Shown: positions 1 through 6,000 of the stretch, piece after piece
Numbering within the stretch: the stretch's first letter is position 1
Layout of the letters: each line of letters starts with the position of its first letter
Assembly: GCA_947566075.1 (NCBI GenBank)
Contig: CANOIM010000031.1
Coordinates: 1-6,821, forward strand
Source of the DNA: an uncultured Eggerthellaceae bacterium
Lineage (GTDB): Bacteria > Actinomycetota > Coriobacteriia > Coriobacteriales > Eggerthellaceae
Length of the DNA stretch: 6,821 bases
Reading direction: 5' to 3'
Notes under the pieces: generated by a model
The model's input: the letters and a program-made list of their open reading frames with translations, nothing else
Database searches by the model: none
What the model was told of the DNA's origin: nothing
Position numbers and translations under genes: made by a program

Positions 1-3000
1 GGGTCATGGATGGGATGTTCTCGGGGTGCTCGTCTGTGGCGAGCGTGGCGTTCACGGGCGCGCCCGTGGCGGGGGTCACCTCCATGAAGGGTGCGTTCCG
101 CGGGTGCGCGAAGATGAGCTCGCTCGACATGACGGGGGTCAGCACGGCGGGGATGGCGGGTGACTACTCCACGCCGGGGAACCTAAGCGCCATGAGGCGG
201 ATGTTCGAGGGGTGCAGCTTGCTCGTCACCGTTGATGGGAGCGCGGCCCCGGCTGGCGCATCATCCGTAGCGCGGGCATTGCCCGCCCAAGGCGATGATG
301 CTGGTCAGGCCATCCGTAGCGCAGAACCTTCGGTTCTGCCCCCGGAGGGGTCTGACGTGCAGAGCAATGCTGACCCGGGCGCACCAGGCAGCACTGAAGT
401 GCTGCGCTACGAAGATCAGGAGGCATCCACCCTCGCCGACGGCAATACCTCAGGTGCCACCGCCGGACAGGAGCGAGCTCCTGTCCCTACGATGGCCGAG
501 GGAAGCGGTGACCCCTCTGTCATCCTGAGCGAAGGGCGGAGCCCGGAGTCGAAGGATCTCGTGACGCAAGAGGATCAGGGTGCAGGCCTGTTCTCGGTGC
601 CCAAGGCCTACGCGGATGGCACGGGCGCCACGATCACGCTGGGGAGCCAGTTCACCAAGATCCTGAACGGGTTCTTCGGGGCGCGCGAGGGCGGAAGCGG
701 GGCCTACGAGTACATCCTGGCATCGACCGTGTCCGTGCAGCTGGGGGCGAACCGGGGGCCGCAGACGGCGGCGAACCTGATGCAGTGCCCGAGCGAGGGG
801 ACGGCGAAGTTCCAGGGGTCCATCTACATAGCGGACAAGACGCTCATAGACACCGTGTGGACCGCACGCGGATACGTCGGCTGCATCAAGTACACCGAGG
901 CGGACGTGAACGCGCTGATCGGGGACTTCGGTTCCGGCTTCGGCAGGACGACCGCCTATGGGTTCATAGGGGCGTCAGGGGACAACTCCACGAAGGACAA
1001 CTCGGTGGTCTGGCGCATCCGCACGACGGATGCCGGGGTCGGCACCCTGCTCATCGCCCCCAACAAGCGCAGCGGGTACAACGCGACGACGTACCCGGCC
1101 GTGATGAGGGACTTTGGGTACAACAACGAAAGCCACCCTGGAGCATTTGCTCCCTGGACCGGCAGGAACATGGCGGGCGGCGACGGGGACGGGTACAGCA
1201 AGTCGTTCACGAACGTGAAGGTTCTCGGTGGCGTCACAGCAGGAGCTCGTCTTGACTATATGTTCTATAACTGCTCAGTGGTCAATGCAGACATGACGCA
1301 GTTGAAGGTTACGGACACAACAACAACCATGCAGTTGATGTTCAATACAACCCAAATTAAATCGGTACGGATCTCATCTGATGTAGCCGTGACCACTGAT
1401 GGAGCAGCTGTTCCCGAAGGCGTGAATTTCTCAACGGCAGCTAGTGGTAACTTCAAAGCTGGCGGCGTTACAGGAATCAATGCATTCTCAGGTTGCAATT
1501 CGCTTGAGACCGTCATCCTGAAGGATGCCTTCAACAACAGGTGGGCTCAATATCACTGGATGTTCGTGAACAATCCGAGTATTCGCACGGTCAACATCCA
1601 GAATTGCTGGAATATCTACGGGGCATATCTAAGGTCCATGTTCCAGAACTGCGGGTACGGTACAGAAGCGCTCGCTGCGGGTAGCGTCGTCATACTGAAC
1701 GACGTTGGTAAGGCGAATAGCGTTTCCTGCGGAGAGATGTTCAGGAATTTCGGTTCCCTTCGCACCGTGCAGGCAACCAATTTCAACACGGGTGCGAACT
1801 CCGAGCAAGGACTCGATCAGACCTTCGCGGAATGCCAATCGCTCACCAATGTGACGCTCACCAATGTCGGCAATGGCGGCCGCATCATCTTGAATAAGAT
1901 GTTCTACCAGAGCGGCACCTCGAATAGCACTATCCCGGCTAATACGACTGCCAACTGGACGTTCACCAACGTAGGTTCTAACGGTGCAGTCATCAACCAA
2001 TGGTGCCAGAACTCCATGACCAGCACCCACTTCTCGACAGCCAACTTCTCATGGAAGAACTCACGTACGGGAGCAGCCCGTGGAACGAACCACATCTTCA
2101 ATGGTTTCGGGGCAACCAGAATGGATTTGCGCGGCATGCCGCTGCTCGGCCCTGGATACACGTTAAACGACGAACCTGGTGAGGTGTTCCATGGCTTCCA
2201 GGGCCTCACGCGTGTAAAGCACATAGCGAACGGATCCAACAACACTGGTGCAGGCGATGATCTTGGTGCGGGGTATCTCACCCTTCCGCAGACCTGGGAC
2301 ATGACTCACAAGCGCTTCTATAACGCCGCATTCAATGGTTGCCCTCAGTTGGAGTCAGTGAATCTGACCAACTTCTCTTGCGGATATATAGACAAATATC
2401 TGATCTATGGAACCGATCCCAATGCATCATGGGGCGTTGGTCTCTACGATATGTTCAGTGACTGCTCCAAGCTCAAGACGGTCAAGTTCTCAGGGCAGGG
2501 GATCGATGCCTACGGCATGTGGTGGAACAACTCCTTCGCCCGTGATGCGTCCTTGGAGCGGGTTGAATTCACGAATACCAAGCGATGCGTATGGTCTTCG
2601 AGCTCATCTATGTTCGCCTCATCTCCGAAGCTTTCGTATTTGGATCTTCGCGGTGTAACTGACGTCAGTGCAACATATATGAGCTACTGGTTCAGTGGAA
2701 CAAGCTGCATAGCTACGAATGGATCGAACGGCACTGCTACATCGGCAACGCCTGCCACCATATACGTGTCCAAATTCCCCTTGGCCAATGGATTCTTCGG
2801 ACAGAAGAACTCAGACGGGTCTTATGTGTACGTCATGAACGCCAACACGAAGATATACGTCGAAGGTGGACCCACATCTGCCGCTAATCTCATGGAATGT
2901 CCAAGGGGAACGGTCGGCAGTACGACATATGAGTATGCTGGGGACACGTCACAGATCATCCTCACGAGCGGCAACGAGACCGTCTGGAAGACGCAAGGAT

Positions 3001-6000
3001 ACTTCGGTGGAGTAGGCACTTCAAAGACTGGGAATCTGGGGTACAACTCAAGCTCATCTACGCCCACCACCGCGGTGCGCTATACCGTGAGCGCTGATGG
3101 CAAGACCTTGAACATACGCTCCTATGCCAGCAATGCGCAGATGATGGCGTTCGGCATAGATGCTGGTACTGGCCGCATGGTGCCACCATGGCGAAACGAC
3201 GCGAACATAACGACAGTGACCTTCACTGGGTACAACGGCACGCCTGTCAAAGCACGTAATATGGAATATGCTTTCTATGGCCTTTCAGCTCTCACGTCCA
3301 TCAACTTCGCCAACCTGGATACCTCGGCAGTCTCGGGATTCAACTATGCCTTCTACGGTTGCGTCTCCTTACCCAAGATAGATATGTCGTCGCTCTCCTT
3401 TGCCAATGTGACAAGCATGGCATATATGTTCTACTCATGCAGATCGCTTACAGGCCCTGTTGGCATGGATGCGACAGTGGACAGTGTGACGCCTGCTGTT
3501 CGGTTCCCTGCAAGCATGCCCAAGCTGACAAGCATAAGCTACACCTTCAACTACTGCCCCAAGCTCACTGCGGTCAACTTGCATGACCTGGGTACGAGTG
3601 GCAACATCAGCGTCAACTGGGCTTTCACTAACTGCACGGGCATCAAAAAGGTACAGCTCAAGAATTTCTACACTACTGGCGGTAGGAATTGGGCAGACTG
3701 CATGTTCATAAACTGCAGTGGCATAACCGAGGTGTACCTGGACAACGCATTCAACGCTGACAACATCAAAATGATCCAGATGTTCAGCGGATGTAGTAGT
3801 TTGACAAAGCTGGTAGCGAACAACTCCTTCAATGGGGCATATACGAACTTCTCGGAGGGTTACTTGAGCAGTGCATTTGCCGGCTGCAAGCTGACCGATG
3901 TCACCCTCACGGATTGCCTGAAAGCCGCTAATGGTAGCGCAAGCGGCATGTTCCTCAATGCATTCAATAACTCGAATGCGAACGCTACGCCTACTGTCAC
4001 GCTCACGCGCGTGGGCACGGGTGCGAATACGAACCTGCGCTATATGTTCCAAGACTGCCACTACCTTAAGAAGGTCAATCTCACAGATGTGGGCACGGGG
4101 AATCGCGCTCTGCTTTCGCGCATGTTCTGGAACTGCAACGCACTGCAAACAGTCAATCTCACGCGTGTGGGTACGGGTCAAGGCGCAGAGATGTTCGAGA
4201 TGTTTACGCTCTGCGGGACATCAACCAATGCTGCACAGATTGCCCAAAATGCCACGAGCACATGGAGATTCACCGATGTAGGCACCAACTGTGCGAATCT
4301 GCGCAGCATGTTCTACAACTCGCTCACAAGCGCAAATCTTGGTGCTGCCTCCTCGCTTACGTGGACTAGCAGTAGCAGCCGCGGTACAGCTGTCTCCATG
4401 GGACATCTCTTCTCAGACGGCTCATATACACTCAACGCATACGACGTCACGCAGCAATGGGACTTCAACAACATCCAGAAATACGATGGGCAAAAGCCTG
4501 TAAGCAACGCATGGCATGACGTCTCCTATGCGGCCAACCGAGTGAGGATGCCCAAGTTCGATCTGCGTGGTATGCCCATGATGGCAACGGCAGCTCAGGC
4601 AACAGCGGCAGGAATGACAGCACAGCTAGGCGCTGATTTCCACATGAACCATATGTTCGAGGACTTGGATGCAATCACGAGTGTGGGCACCACCACGGAT
4701 TGCTCGCTTATCTTGCCAACGGATATGGGGCAGGCCAATGCTGTTGACATGGATTGCATGTTCCGTGGGTGCGACAAGCTTGAACGGGTGGCACTGACCG
4801 ACTTCGTCAAGCATGCAAACGAGCCATTCGAGGAGTCATTCAGAGCATGTCCCAAGCTTTCCACTTTCACTTGGACATCAACTTCTTCCGCATCCACAAC
4901 CCTAAGCATACGTGGGCTGTTCATGGATTCCGGTACTGATGCAAGCGCTATGGCGGTTAACTTCATTAGCACGGGTGGGGTGATCTCTCCTACGAATATG
5001 GAGAGCATGTTCCATGGCTGTGCAAAGCTGAAAACGCTTAACATATCGGGTATTTCCACAGCCAGCTTGCCCAACAACTTCACGCCTGTCGCAGCCAATG
5101 GCAGCGGCGGTACGGGTAACTGTGGCATGAATGGTATGTTCACCGGCTGTACGGCCATGTTCGACAAGACGAATCGTGCTTCCATCACGTTAGGCACCCA
5201 GTTCAAGAAGCTCTTGAACGGGTTCTTCTGGTACCGGACGACTTCGACTGGCACGCCAGCCTACGTGATCCAGGCCAATGTCTATCTGACGAACAGCGGA
5301 CCGACTACCTCGGCTGAGTTGATGCAGCGCCCTGCTCTCGCTGGCAACGATTACACCGGCACCATCCATATGACTCTCGCCACGGATGCATCCGGTAACC
5401 TCACTGCCGCCAGCAACACCATCTTCAACGTATGGCAAGGTAGGGATTACATCAACAACTCGGTCAATGGGAAGTCTTCCACTGAGGCTGAGTATGGTGA
5501 TGTTGTCGTGACTGGCTACGTTGGCCGCGATGACGGCAACGACACCTGGAATGGCACCTCGGTTCGCTGGTCTATTCGCAATAAGGATGGCGTGTCCTCA
5601 CTAGTTCTCTATCCGTCTAATAATGTGTCAGGCACCATGCGGGCATTCAATCGGATCGACTCTACCCGTGCTCCTTGGAACAGTGGTGGTGCCTACGCCA
5701 ATAGCTTCTCCCAGGTCGTGTTCTTGGGTGATCCGGGTTCTATCACGGCTCAAGGTTCCCTGTCTGGCATGTTCGAGGGTTGCACCAAATTGGTCTCCGC
5801 TGATATGCGCGGCCTCACCATCACTGATGCGACCACGGACACGTCCCATATGTTCCACGGGTGCACGTCCATCCCGTTCGTCACCAACCAGAACCAATCG
5901 ACGCCCTATGAGGCAACGCTCTCCATGCCAGCAGGCGTCATCCTGCCTGCAACGCTCAATCCCACCAACGCCGCCTCCATGTTCGAAGGCTGCACCGGGT

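Larger units (their letters stand above)
225..608 (+). other. Linker A: translated low-complexity hinge made of palindromic repeats
   Basis: This inter-domain stretch of about 128 residues is rich in Ala, Gly, Ser, Pro, Glu and Asp and has no MFxGC motif. At DNA level it holds five palindromic elements almost back to back (258-301, 311-339, 388-411, 448-492, 516-559). It ends with the peptide KAYADGTG, directly before the ITLGSQF start of the next domain. Two of its elements recur in linker B. It probably acts as a flexible spacer between array 0 and the next cap, and its DNA origin looks like insertion of mobile palindromic repeats. The joints between modules 1/2 and 2/3 have no comparable expansion. 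Confidence 0.8.

Noticed and set aside
6..8. ATG near the left edge as a possible gene start
   Set aside because: The MFxGC array is already under way, the frame is open to the edge, and too little upstream sequence exists to show a ribosome binding site.
258..492. Hairpins as rho-independent terminators
   Set aside because: None is followed by a run of T, and the frame continues through all of them.
1140..1153. Short palindrome GGAGCATTTGCTCC inside inter-array domain 1
   Set aside because: A 6-bp stem without a GTAG or CTAC head or a second copy; it could easily be chance.
785..1255. 156-codon + strand frame in another phase
   Set aside because: Arg/His/Gly-rich product typical of an out-of-frame reading of GC-rich DNA; it overlaps the conserved NGFFG/cap domain fully.
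3435..4181. 248-codon open frame on the minus strand with a repeated pattern
   Set aside because: It lies antisense to the MFxGC array; its apparent repeats are the complement of the LTxVGTG/MF repeats. It matches no protein I recognise, and the + frame is clearly the family member.
4595..5254. 219-codon minus-strand open frame
   Set aside because: Antisense shadow of array 2 and inter-array domain 3; no recognisable domain.
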